Shown piece after piece: positions 1 through 10,118 of a DNA stretch of 64,000 nt (position 1 is the stretch's first letter; each line of letters opens with the position of its first letter). The DNA lies in assembly GCA_029851415.1 (NCBI GenBank), contig CM056741.1, forward strand, positions 83,032,282-83,096,281, given 5' to 3'. The notes beneath the pieces are model-generated. The model was not told where the DNA came from and did no database searches. It worked only from the letters and a program-made list of their open reading frames with translations. This stretch comes from Eretmocerus hayati. Its lineage: Eukaryota > Arthropoda > Insecta > Hymenoptera > Aphelinidae. The position numbers were made by a program, and so were the translations under genes.

Positions 1-1116
1 CGCTCCTGAGAGACCGAAGGGCATGGTTACAAACTCAAATAACCCTAGATTTTGAGTTACGAACGCGGTCATAGGGATAGACTCTTCCTCTAGCTCTATT
101 TGCAAAAACGCTTTGCTTAAGTCAATCACTGAGATATATTTTGCATTGCGTAGTTTTCGCATTATCACGTCCATAAAACAATGAGGGTAAGCACACAGCT
201 TTGACTTTTTATTCAACTTGCGGTAGTCGACGCACATGCGATATGTCCCGTCTGGTTTTAAAACCATGACCACAGGACTCGACCATTGAGACTTGGATCT
301 CCGGATGATCCCTTGTTCTAACCACTCGTTGACTTGCTTATGCATTATTGCTTCAAGTTTCTTGGATACTGGATAATACTTTTGTTTAATCGGCGTGTTA
401 TCTGTGAGCTCGATTTTATGCTTAATCCATTTGGTACGACCAAGTTTACCATCATTGGCCGGAAGCGTCCTATCCAACATTCGCTGCAGCTTGTCTCTCT
501 GAGCTTCTGCAAGATGTGCCAATCCAGCAGAGGATACAGGCGTTTCATTGCATGTCATTGAAGCCAGTTCGACTGGAAGGAGTTCCGCTCGTCCCTCAAG
601 GCGAAGCATATTTTCGCGCGGTAATAATTGCGCATCAAGAGCTCGTATAAGATCTCCACCAATAAGCAAGTCGGCATCTGCCTCTCTCAGCACGATGGCC
701 CATACTGTTCTGGTTATTCCTCCTATAGTAAAAGGAAGTTCAACTTCGCCAAGTATAGGTGTACAATTCCCATCTGCGAGTCTGGCGCCTGGACCATAAT
801 AAGGTTCAATTTTTTGGCCTAGAGCTGTCGCTATTTGAAGACCAACTGGGCCAAGAGCTGTTCTTGAAGCACCCGGATCGAACAGTGCGCGAACGCTAAA
901 CTTGTCGATTTCCACGTCCACCCACCAAGGAGGGAAATGGTCCGGTTTATTTTCAATACTCCCAATATAATGCGTTTCCCCGCAATCTTCACAGAAAATT
1001 GGAGGAAATTCACTGGTAGACGCAGTATCAGGAGAAGGTGGTAGCCCCGGGCAGGTCTCGTGCTCCTGGCTGGGGACAGCAGCGACCTCATCTACTTGTC
1101 CCCCTCCGCTTTTCCC
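1..1116 (-). CDS. pol: gypsy pol, 5' part: retropepsin and start of RT (partial)
   Basis: The minus-strand frame is open from the slippery site at 1116 to the window edge and lies in the -1 frame relative to gag. It opens with a short linker containing a C-x2-C pair (near 985), then an aspartic protease with active site DPGASRT (about 860-879), an ILGEVELP strand and the LLIGGDL flap-side motif. The RT follows with WSSPVVMVLKPDGTYRMCVD and YRKLN, block A (VIDLSKAFLQIEL) and block B (FVTMPFGLSGA). The YxDD motif lies beyond the window. The first active-site triad reads Asp-Pro-Gly rather than the usual Asp-Ser/Thr-Gly. No suitable AUG opens the frame, so it is probably made as a Gag-Pol fusion by -1 frameshifting. 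Confidence 0.85.
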
Positions 1117-3491
1117 GAACACTCAGGACAAGTGGGTCTGATATGACCTGGCCAACCGCAGCCATAACACTGCATATTTTCTTTTGGGCCTGGTTCCTTG
1201 TTGGCATTATGCTTGCTGACCACTTTGTCAGACTTATCTTCGCCCTCCTGGGCAGGCTCCTTCTTCTTCTTCTTGTTTCTCCTCCAGTTTTTCTTCGCCT
1301 CTTGATCGGCAGCAGGTTTCTCGGATGAGTTGGCTGAAGTCGAATTTGGTGCACTAGGCTTGGCAGCTGCCCCAGAGTTTGAATTTGCATTTTTTAACGC
1401 GTTTGCAATCGCTTTATTTATGATCGACTCGAGATTTGATGGCGTTGGCGCAGCAGCAGCCGGAGCCTGTGAAGCAGTGGTTAGTTTAGACGTTGCTTCC
1501 ACGAGTCTGCTCAAAACTGTAGTCAATTTGCTAGGCGGAGGATCGCTCAACGCCGCGAGGTTAGGTTTGTTTGGCTTGGTCTCTGCTTTTGCGCTGTGAC
1601 ACGCGACTTCTGGAAGCAGAGCCATCTCCGGGGGTGGTGGTGGTTTGTAGTTCTTCTCAGACCATAACAAACTCTCTGCATCTCTTGCGAGCTCTAGAAG
1701 AGAGTCGATGTCCGTAACTTCTTGCCTACGCACCAGTTTTCTTATTTCAGGGATCATATTCCTGTATAGAAGATCAAGTTGTTCTTCCTCTCCCCAAGGT
1801 CTATCAAATCTGCCTAAAATCGTGAGCAGACTGAAGATATAATCCCTGGCAGGTTCTTGTTTCCCTTGGGTACGCGTCTGCGCTTCCACTATTAGCTTGT
1901 GTTGGAAATTGCGGTCTACACCGTATGTACGGCGAGCGCTTGCGCAAAAATCGTCCCAAGTTGTCCATTTTTTCCGAGCTTGGCGGCACCAAATTAGCGC
2001 TGCGCCAGTCATAAGCTCCGTCATTCCGTTGAGTAAATCATCATCATCGATGTGTGCCAAAGCACGGCATTCTTCCACTCGTTGGATGAACTCTTCAATA
2101 CTTATTGATTTTTCTCCGCCTGTGAAATTTATTTTCCAAGCCCTAACAATTTTTCCGACATCCTGCTTATTATAACTTGAATTGGCAGGCCTCTGTGATC
2201 CGGATGTCGAGATAGTCTCTGATGACACCCTCCCCCCGGGCGCGGTATTCGCAACCACAGGGTCATTACGAAAAACATTGTTATTTGGGGAGCTCATGCC
2301 TCCAAGATCTTGAGCAATGTTGTTTGGAATTTGTGCTGTTGAGCTCATTGGTCCACTCCCAGGTATTCTTCCAAAGGAAGGTTTAAAGTTAGGTGCGTGT
2401 GCGTTCAGCGCTGATCTTCCAAAGCTTAGTGGGTTCGGAAAGCATTGCGATACCGCAGTCGTAAAATCGCTCACATTGTAATTATTATCATTATGGATAT
2501 GTCTTACGCTGTGGTAATCGCCGAAAGTTACTCTTGAAGTACCTTGATATGTCGAGGATTGTAGAGAACCAGGCGTGAAGATTCGTGACTGCGTGACTTG
2601 GGTTGCTTGGGCTTGAGTCACCTCGTCTAAGGCCCTTTCGACTTGTACCAACAAGTCACGTGGTACTCGGTATTGCTTACCATTACTATCTTGCACAACT
2701 GCCATACCCCTTGAATCTGCAGAGTTGTTATATAGAAGCGAATCGCCTTGAGTTGCAGTAACAGTTGTTGTAGTCGTGGTGTCATCACCTATTGTTATTT
2801 GGTATTGCCCACGAACTGTTACTTTTGATGGTACGATCCCTCTATCTATTTGTTCTTGGGTCAACAGCGAAATTCCGGATGACGAAAACGAAGGCATGGG
2901 ATTCCGTGTAGATGTTGATAGATCAGCTGTTGTTGTTATAGTTTCGGTGGATGACGTTTGAGGTACGGATATTTGCGGTGGCGCTAGATTTTGCAGGGTG
3001 ACCGGTGGAACCCTAGACGTGATCCCTGTACCACGACCGGTGCCCGCGGCGCTGCTTGTATTTACCCCCAAATTCCTACTCGAAGCGTCTTCAGTCGTTT
3101 GCATTCCAGGGACGACTTGGTGTGAGCTATTTGCCAACGGCATACCCAATAGAGATGTATCCGTTTCTTCATGTGGCGTGTGCGCACGCGATACGATGAT
3201 TCGGCGGTGTTCTTCAGTGACTCCAATTTCAGCCAAAATTGTCTCGAGCTTCACTTCTCGACGAGTCTTCAGTTCGTTATCTTCGATCTCTTCATCGATC
3301 CGCTCGAAATCACCCTCCCTGTACTCGCCGCGTAATCTAGAGGCAAGTCTATCGAGTTTTTCAAAATATGAACCAGATTTCTTTAATTCAAGATCTTCTA
3401 AAATAGGTATCAGTTCTGCTTGCCTTTCATTCCCGAGCCAATCTTGAATTTGTGACTCGAGATCTTGTGAAAAATCTGCGTAAGTCGCCAT
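1092..3491 (-). CDS. gag: gypsy gag polyprotein
   Basis: This 799-residue frame starts at ATG 3491 (MATYADFSQDL). A longer in-frame reading up to 3530 begins only with GTG, so the ATG is preferred. The N-terminal half is acidic, Ser/Thr/Gln-rich and low in complexity. The capsid-like part (retrotransposon gag family) begins roughly at residue 450 with KIVRAWKINFTGGEKSISIE and runs to about residue 620. A Pro/Ala/Asn-rich linker and a basic Lys/Arg run follow. One CCHC zinc knuckle, CYGCGWPGHIRPTC, lies about 20 residues from the end and would bind genomic RNA. The frame stops with TAG at 1094-1092, 16 bases after a slippery heptamer. Gag would assemble the particle in which reverse transcription occurs. 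Confidence 0.85.
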   Translation of the reverse strand: MATYADFSQDLESQIQDWLGNERQAELIPILEDLELKKSGSYFEKLDRLASRLRGEYREGDFERIDEEIEDNELKTRREVKLETILAEIGVTEEHRRIIVSRAHTPHEETDTSLLGMPLANSSHQVVPGMQTTEDASSRNLGVNTSSAAGTGRGTGITSRVPPVTLQNLAPPQISVPQTSSTETITTTADLSTSTRNPMPSFSSSGISLLTQEQIDRGIVPSKVTVRGQYQITIGDDTTTTTTVTATQGDSLLYNNSADSRGMAVVQDSNGKQYRVPRDLLVQVERALDEVTQAQATQVTQSRIFTPGSLQSSTYQGTSRVTFGDYHSVRHIHNDNNYNVSDFTTAVSQCFPNPLSFGRSALNAHAPNFKPSFGRIPGSGPMSSTAQIPNNIAQDLGGMSSPNNNVFRNDPVVANTAPGGRVSSETISTSGSQRPANSSYNKQDVGKIVRAWKINFTGGEKSISIEEFIQRVEECRALAHIDDDDLLNGMTELMTGAALIWCRQARKKWTTWDDFCASARRTYGVDRNFQHKLIVEAQTRTQGKQEPARDYIFSLLTILGRFDRPWGEEEQLDLLYRNMIPEIRKLVRRQEVTDIDSLLELARDAESLLWSEKNYKPPPPPEMALLPEVACHSAKAETKPNKPNLAALSDPPPSKLTTVLSRLVEATSKLTTASQAPAAAAPTPSNLESIINKAIANALKNANSNSGAAAKPSAPNSTSANSSEKPAADQEAKKNWRRNKKKKKEPAQEGEDKSDKVVSKHNANKEPGPKENMQCYGCGWPGHIRPTCPECSGKAEGDK
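1110..1116 (-). promoter_or_regulatory. candidate -1 ribosomal frameshift site GGGAAAA
   Basis: In the gag frame the codons read TCG GGA AAA, giving the heptamer G GGA AAA, which fits X XXY YYZ. Sliding back one base gives GGG AAA AGC and enters exactly the frame that encodes protease and RT. The gag stop lies 16 bases downstream. A GC-rich segment follows and could form the stimulatory structure, but I did not fold it. Confidence 0.65.
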
Positions 3492-5066
3492 TTTACAAAG
3501 TAAATAAATCAATTCCTCACTAATATTCACTAACGCGGAGCAGCAAAATGCATCTGCTCACTTTGGCCAAAATTTTATGAAAGTGCTGTCACATAGCACA
3601 AGAAGTTTCCATTTAATGTACAATCTGGATATGCATACAAGCGCTGCTCTCAGTTCCGCGTTTCATTCATTCGAAATTAGAATTTTCATCCAAAGAAATT
3701 TAAGAATTAAATCTGTAAAAATTTCCAAGAAATTTCAAAATTCCAGAATTACTAGAAAATTTCAGCGAAATTTACTCAAAAGTGAGCTGAGAGAGCCTAC
3801 ATCTATTTAATTTTGGCTAAAATGTGCGTCATTTACTTAAACTAGCGCAAAAATTACGAGGAAATATTTTATTCGGAGTTGTAACGCGACCTAGCTAGCT
3901 TACAAGATAGTCTGTTGCACTAGCAGACGACGTAAACTTGATCCAGAATTTTTTATATAAAAGAAAATCGAAGAGCGCAGTGCGCATTGCCTGGTACAAT
4001 TTTCACCTGAAAACCCTAATCGCAACTCTAAAAAATTCCAAATGCGAGTACAGGACGCATAAACATCCAACATTCCAACACACCAACACTCTGCACACTG
4101 ATCATACCTTATAGTATATTATTTTTGCAGATTACTACAAAAATTTCATGTTTCTGCATTTTGCAGTGATTCAAAAAATTCTAGTTTGAAAAGTGCAATT
4201 TTAGAATTAAACGCAAGATTTCAACTCCATTTCGCATCATTTTCGCAAAATTATTATTAAAACGCGACGCTAATGCGAATGCGCTGCAAGATTTGGCGAT
4301 CTGTAGCGTGAATCGATTTTTTCTCGATTTTACAAAATTTAATCAAATAATTTTTACCATGACTCCAGAAATTTCCACGAATTTTCCGGTTTTTCCGCAC
4401 TGGAAAGCTGCTATGCATTAGCAGATGCATGTAAAACACGAGAGAAAAATTTTCATGAAAAATCGCGACATTATAGAAGCCACAGAGTCACTGTATCTTG
4501 CCTCGCATTCGGAGACTTGAATGCCCTATAGTCGTTGTATATCTATATACACTCATACCGACACACTGTAGCATTCCGCACACTCGCGTCGACGCAATTT
4601 TCAAACTTCAAGATTTTTGGATTTGATATTCTGCTCGCCTGCAGATATAATACCCACGCATACGAGCGTGATACGGGCTGCCTGTAATTAATAAGCAGCT
4701 CTAGCGTGAAAGGGGCTTGCAGCTATACAGCTGATTCAAGCGCGATCGATAATTAAATATATGTATATCGCGTCACTTCCACGATGAATTCAAATCGATC
4801 ATCTTAACCGATGAATAATCACGCGATCAGCACACCTGCGTCGTCGCATCACTCGCGTCGCTATACGTAATGTCCCGGTATACGCACACCAATGCAGCTA
4901 CTATATATATATATATATATATATCACCGCTTTCCCGCTTTAAGCAGCAGAGAAATTTCGATGGCGCGCGATTTTACTAGCCGGCGACGGCGACGATGAT
5001 GATCCGCGCACTAGGTTCATAACACTCGCGAACGCGCAATTATTTTGTCCAGCTAGTGGATTATTT
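3492..5066 (-). other. gypsy 5' leader
   Basis: This is about 1.6 kb between the primer-binding site and gag. It is AT-rich with only short reading frames and contains an (AT)n run at 4901-4926. No splice sites or structured RNA were identified with confidence. The leader is long for a gypsy element. Confidence 0.5.
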
Positions 5067-5078
5067 CGTTGGGCGCCA
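5067..5078 (-). other. primer-binding site, tRNA-Lys type
   Basis: The minus strand reads TGGCGCCCAACG. This matches the complement of the 3' end of arthropod tRNA-Lys including its CCA (…CGTTGGGCGCCA) over 12 bases, then diverges. Four bases separate it from the LTR end, within the range seen for LTR elements. Confidence 0.65.
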
Positions 5079-5082
5079 TTTA

Positions 5083-5886
5083 TGACGGTATATTATCTCG
5101 TCACATTAATAATAATGCGAGTCCGCAAAGTGCAATGCGGCTCGCCAGGATCTGCTTGGCGGCGTCTTCCTCGGGGACACTGGCCTCCTGTCGGCCAGTG
5201 CTGCTCGTACTATGCATTAGCGCATGGTAAAATTAGGACGAGTTCACGAGGATACACTGATGAGTGATAACGCGAGCAGGTAAATTTAACAAGGTTTGGA
5301 TTTATTCAATGAATAATTTACAAAGCGCATCCGGGCGCGAACGCAACAGGTGAAAAACTCGCGAGGGAGAGCCGCACACAATGAGAGAGAGAGAGATACA
5401 TTCTCGGCTGGTACTCACGCTGCGAAGACGCTTATCAACAGGCCGCTGCCTCGGGAACGCCAAAGATCGGGAGTCCGCTGACTGTCGCACAAGTCCGGGT
5501 GGAATAACCCCCGTTGCCGTTGGGTACGGAAGCCTCGGCACCTGCAGGACCTGCGTCGGATGTCGGGGTGACCGGAGCACACGCGGCGCGGGAGAGGTTA
5601 GCCTAGATACGGGTCACACGATGTGTAGCGGACGACCGACGGACAAGTCTGCTCGCTCATGGAATGGCCGCGAACTGCGCGAGCCGCGAGCTGCGTTCCT
5701 ATTGGCCAGCCATTTTGGGCGCGCGCGCATTCTCTGTCTCTCTCATATTCAAACCTGTGTGTTGCTCTCCCTTTGCTGCTACTCGGGTATACACCTGTAA
5801 CAATCTTTTGGATACATCAATATATGAGATTCGATAATAACTTATATCTATTTGCCGAGGAGAGAGTGATGGGACTTTACCCGTCA
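5083..5886 (-). repeat. 5' LTR of the gypsy element
   Basis: The 804-bp segment begins on the minus strand with TGACGGGTA and ends with TACCGTCA, a near-perfect terminal inverted repeat starting TG and ending CA. The end lies beside the primer-binding site. An AATAAA polyadenylation signal occurs on the minus strand at 5306-5301. The second LTR lies outside the window, so identity between LTRs and the target duplication cannot be checked. Confidence 0.7.
5301..5306 (-). promoter_or_regulatory. AATAAA polyadenylation signal in LTR
   Basis: AATAAA on the minus strand within the LTR, about 220 bp before its 3' end, is suitably placed to define the end of the R region. Confidence 0.4.
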
Positions 5887-5887
5887 C

Positions 5888-5908
5888 AATATATATATAT
5901 ATATATAC
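5888..5908. repeat. (AT)n microsatellite
   Basis: About ten AT units immediately outside the LTR, possibly part of the integration site. Confidence 0.8.
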
Positions 5909-5919
5909 TGGCAATGCCA

Positions 5920-8104
5920 ACGTTTTTGCTTGTAGCTCTGGACAGGAGGCCCATTTGACGGAGATATCTTACATTCTTCATATTCTAGATGGTACCAACA
6001 TCTTGATTCGTATAATCGTTCTCTCATTTTCGTTATAAGATAGTGTATAGAGCCCATCGTCATCGAGATATCCATCTGTGAACGAACCAGCTTGTTTGAT
6101 CTGTGAACATGGAATTAATTATCAGCGAATGAATCATGATGAAGATTCCGATCAACTCATACAAAACTTGGGGATCCTGATCACATCAAAAGAGTCGGTC
6201 AACTCATCATTCATGGCAAATCCATCAGTCTGTATCCATCCAAACTATTGCGAGCTCCCGTACACAGCATTGATGTAATCATATCCATACCTGAAAGACG
6301 CCAGGTGTTGAATCTTGCAGTATTTTTAAATATAAAACAGAGAAATCAGGCAGTATTTCATCGCTGATTCCTTCCCAAACTACCCTCACTGTAGCAAGCC
6401 GCCTTTCTTTGACTGGATCTTGTAACTCATTCACTTGATACAGGCGCTGGAGTATTTCCTTAGCTTGTTGGCTATCAGCAGATGTATGGAATACGCGAGG
6501 TGGACGGAATGCATCACAGAGTGCACATACGATCTTAACGTAATCTCAAATATTCGGTATCTCCTGATTGGTGAACACGCTTCCAAGAGCTTTCCAATTC
6601 TTTATCATACCATTGACTGCCTCAATAACCCACCTATATCAAATATGCTATATGAGAACCCCAATTCGATCGATTTCCATCGATGTCGATTCATAATTTC
6701 AAAATTCCACAGACGAGTTATGAGATCAATTCCGAATCCAAATTAATTCATTGTCATAAGGTGAGTTGTGGATATGGAGATACATCAATTGGATGTTTCA
6801 TCGAAGATCTATATACCACGGATAGTGTGTGTATGAATTCAAATTGCAAATGTCATACTGATCTCATCGAGGTTACGATTCTAGATCCATTCGGTTCTTG
6901 CGTGGAGTGCTGGGACTCTTCCTTAGACAGGGAATGAGGCATTCTCCATTCCAATCCAAGCGCTTCCAGGAACTCTAAGGCATCTCTGGATCCTCTATCG
7001 ACAATCAAGTAGTCACCTGGTCGTAACCATACTTTAGGACCGTCACAATCTCTCGTCTGAGAGAAAATATCATGTCCATTCATAAATGATATCTACGAGC
7101 ATGGAGTCCCATACAATTCCGCACTGTCGTCTGAATTGACTATGATAGTTACCAGTAAATCGATGAGATTATTGGCATCGTTGTGGTTGCCATTCGCATG
7201 ATATGGTCCAAAAAGTGCCAGAATGTATCCTGTGGTGCTTACCAATATCATAGGTTCGACAAGAGGTCGGTTTTTATGAAGAGAATAGGTTATCCGTTCG
7301 AATTTGTAGTTTCCACTCTTCTGAATGTAACAGTCGGTCGCACATACTATTCCTCCCCAACTTCTGGTATGATTTCGCACGGAAGTATCTTGATTTATAT
7401 GTGATATACCTGAATAATCGAAAAGTCACTTCGGATACATCAGTTATTTTGGAGCCAAAAAAAGTTCCAGAATATGACGTTACCTAAGTACATAGGGACA
7501 GAACTCTCCATTATCATCTCTCGGACTTCCCTTATCATTCTTGATAAAGTTGATCGGGCTGCTTTGAATAGAGAAGATAATACTGACAGTGATGGATTGG
7601 TTCTCAATTCTACTAATAATGCAGCGATACACTTCCTCAGAGGTGGTTTTCTTCTATAAAGATTCCACATCTCACTGTTTTCACAAACTGATATGATGTG
7701 GACAAAGTTCTCCTTTGTAATGCCAGTGAGATTTGCATAGTCTTGACCCGATAGATCTTCATCTTTCACGTCCAATAAGCCCCCTTGGAACAACAATGGA
7801 TAATTTGAGTAAATATGAATTATTGAATGGAGATAGAATTGAGAATATCTGTACTCACAATGGATGTAGGTGGGGAAGGAATGATATTTGGTGTAAAGAC
7901 TCACATCTATTTTTTTTATCTCTCTTTCATTGCCAAATCTCGCAATGAACTCATGAATCGAGATACTCCCTCTTCTGACATCAGCGTATCTTCAAAATCA
8001 GGTTCCAGCGATTTCAAGACTTCATGATCCAGAAGATCACCTTTGGAGTGCCGCAAACAACATTTTGTAATGTGAATAATCACAGCATTTAGGTCAAGGA
8101 GCAC
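5920..8104 (-). pseudogene. DDE_Tnp_4 (HARBI1-like) transposase gene, decayed
   Basis: Minus-strand fragments line up in the order expected for a DDE_Tnp_4 protein. An acidic N-terminal part (7916-8104) is followed by a helix-turn-helix-like segment (7440-7904, with LTGITKENFVHIISVCEN and RSTLSRMIREVREMI). Next comes the nuclease core: GGIVCATDCYIQKSGNYKFE at 7093-7380, then WLRPGDYLIVDRGSRDALEF at 6853-7083. A further block (WVIEAVNGMIK, then FRPPRVFHTSADSQQ) lies at 6300-6620, and a C-terminal block near 5980-6106. An in-frame TGA at 6548-6546 breaks the frame, and others break the C-terminus. Gaps between blocks partly look like introns (the last begins with GT near 6858 and ends with AG near 6627), but the phases do not join cleanly. 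It could be a dead transposon or a broken domesticated copy. Confidence 0.55.
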
Positions 8105-8378
8105 TCAGATATTGCCTGATACGGAACAACTTTTGAATCTGTCTCCGACTTGCAGATAAAAGACCTGGAATGGCAATTCCATGATTAGCCTGTGAATGAT
8201 TGAGTAGCTAGTGAATTCCACTGAATGTCTGTTGTCGAAAGATTAATCGGGCTCAGCAATCCTAGAAGCATTGCAAGGAACACGTGAGGAAAAGAGTATG
8301 TGTAGTCGCCAAACTCGAGCGATTGCTCGAAACTAGGTCTGCTGAGACCGTGAGCTTTTGGAAACTCGTCACTTCCAT
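8105..8378. other. unassigned spacer
   Basis: No coding or repeat signal was recognised between the transposase remnant and the first R1-type copy. Confidence 0.4.
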
Positions 8379-8393
8379 CCCCCCTGCCCTTTT
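8379..8393. repeat. target-site duplication, left copy
   Basis: CCCCCCTGCCCTTTT occurs here and again at 9630-9644, flanking the first R1-type copy. The last bases merge with the poly(T) tract. Confidence 0.7.
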
Positions 8394-9629
8394 TTTTTTT
8401 TTTTTTTTAAGGTGGTTAGAGGGCAAAATCTGCCTCAGGATCCCTCGGATCCGTCCCCAGACACCGGACTGGTTCAGCTAACGCGGACTACGCATAGCCC
8501 ACGCAGGCCATACCAGGCGGGACACGAGTTTGGGTGGGGCCCACCGAGAGGTGGGCCCGGCAGTGTAATATCCCTCTCCCCTCGATGTCCGATACCTAGG
8601 GCATCGGGCAATCAAGAAGGAGGTCCACCTGCATCTACCATCTCATCCCGGAACCGCGTGAGCATTACTTCAGGATGAGCGGCATGTCTCGCGCTCGATT
8701 GCGAGCGTTCCTCTTCTCCATCTTCTCTCTTCGGCCACTTGTCGGCATCTTCTATCTTCATTCTTCATTGTTCCCTCTCTTTCTTCTTCAATCTTTCTCC
8801 CCTCTTCAGTGCATGAGATTCCTCCTGGAATCATTTGGGCCTCTTCTGTTTCAATCGGCAGAGTCACTGTAATTCGCCTGCTTCGAGGCGCCTTACTTCC
8901 CTCTCTTTCTCCTTTTGCGGGTCATCACCAGCTTGATGTATCCGGTGAGCCTATCCCATGTCTCCTGGTTGCGGAGCAAGTACGGGACGAGATTCTCAGG
9001 TGTTAGTTGAGCACCCAGCCATTCATCCAGCTCGGCGCGCTCTCTCCGGGTGTCGCTGCACTTGAACAGGGCATGTTCGGCGTCATCCCATTCGTCCCCG
9101 CATGACTGACATGCTGGGGTCGTCCTCTTCTTGAACCTGGTTAGATAGGAACCGAAGCAACCATGATCGCTCAGTGCCTGCGTTGTCCAGTAGTCCATCT
9201 CTCCGTGGGTGCGTTCCGCCCACTTGACTACGTCACGGATCAGCCGGTGCGTCCATCTGCCGTTCGCAAATGGCGAATCCCACTCAGTTTGCCAATGCTC
9301 AAGGGTGGTTTCCTTCTCGTCGTCACGGATGATCTCCTTCATGGTCGGAGTGAGTACTCGTTCGGCTCCGATCACTTTCTGGCGGTCCCAGATTCTCACT
9401 CGCTCCGCGACAAGCAAGTGGATGGGCGGAGTACTCGCCAATACGTAAGCCGCATCTCCTGACACAGTGCGGTAGGCACGGATACTCCTCAGGGCCGCTT
9501 TTCGGTGGACAGGCCCCATTCTCTTCTCGATGATGGTCTTCTCTACTCTGTTCCCCCACACGGGTGCACCGTACAGCATGATGGAGGTAGTGACGGTGTT
9601 GAGAAGTGCGCGCCTCTTTTCCTTGGGTC
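8394..9629 (-). mobile_element. R1-clade non-LTR element, 5'-truncated copy
   Basis: The minus-strand copy ends in poly(A), seen as poly(T) at 8390-8408, followed inward by a 3' UTR of about 480 bp and the ORF2 C-terminus. It is 5' truncated at 9629 and bounded by a 15-bp duplication. This 3' UTR type (AAGGTGGTTAGAGGGC next to the tail on the plus strand) recurs at 31552 and 31981. Confidence 0.85.
8893..9629 (-). pseudogene. R1-type ORF2 C-terminal fragment
   Basis: Roughly 245 residues of the region downstream of RT are kept. Landmarks are LYGAPVWGNRVEKTIIEKRM and the terminal zinc-binding motif CQSCGDEWDDAEHALFKC (C-x2-C…H…C) typical of R1-clade ORF2. The frame is open but lacks endonuclease and RT because of 5' truncation. 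A one-base change in the last codons gives a C-terminus unlike the other copies (ending RKRRKRGK). Confidence 0.8.
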
Positions 9630-9644
9630 CCCCCCTGCCCTTTT
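9630..9644. repeat. target-site duplication, right copy
   Basis: Second copy of CCCCCCTGCCCTTTT. It continues into a pyrimidine-rich run (CTCTCGCCTTCCCTCCCTCTCTC) that reaches the next R1 tail, in keeping with a polypyrimidine insertion site. Confidence 0.7.
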
Positions 9645-9664
9645 CTCTCGCCTTCCCTCCCTCT

Positions 9665-9695
<31 letters not shown>

Positions 9696-10118
9696 AGGTG
9701 GTTGTAGGGTGAATACGCTGCGACGTAGCCACAGAGAGGTTCCGGACGGACAATTACGCCTGGCCGATACTTCTCAAGGCTTCCGGGCTGGATTCCGCAT
9801 CGATGCGGCCATCCATACCAGATAAACCCTCTCTCCCTTCCCCTTTGGCGCTGGCCATCGGACAAGGGAGAGATCCACCAACTTACCAATCCGGCCCCGG
9901 CACCGCGTGAGCATTACTTCAGGGCCGGCGGCGTCTCGCGCTCAGGATCGAGCGTCTCTCTTCTCACGACTCGCAGGTGTTGTTTCCCTTTCTTCGATCT
10001 TCTTCCATCTCTTCATTCTTCATCTTCTTTCTTCTCTCTTCTTTCTTCTTTCTTCCCTCTTCAGTGCATCAGATTCCTCCTGGAATCATTTGGGCCTCTT
10101 CTGTTTCAATCGGCAGAG

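Larger units (their letters stand above)
1..5886 (-). mobile_element. Ty3/gypsy LTR retrotransposon, 5' part
   Basis: This is the 5' portion of an LTR retrotransposon read on the minus strand. From high to low coordinates it shows a 5' LTR (5083-5886), a tRNA-Lys type primer-binding site, a leader of about 1.6 kb, gag, and a pol frame with protease followed by the start of reverse transcriptase. The element runs off the left edge, so RNase H, integrase, any env and the 3' LTR cannot be seen. Gag and the visible part of pol have no internal stops, so this may be a young copy. The Ty3/gypsy assignment rests on the RT blocks near 1-300 and the CCHC knuckle of gag. Whether the element carries env is unknown. 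Confidence 0.85.
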
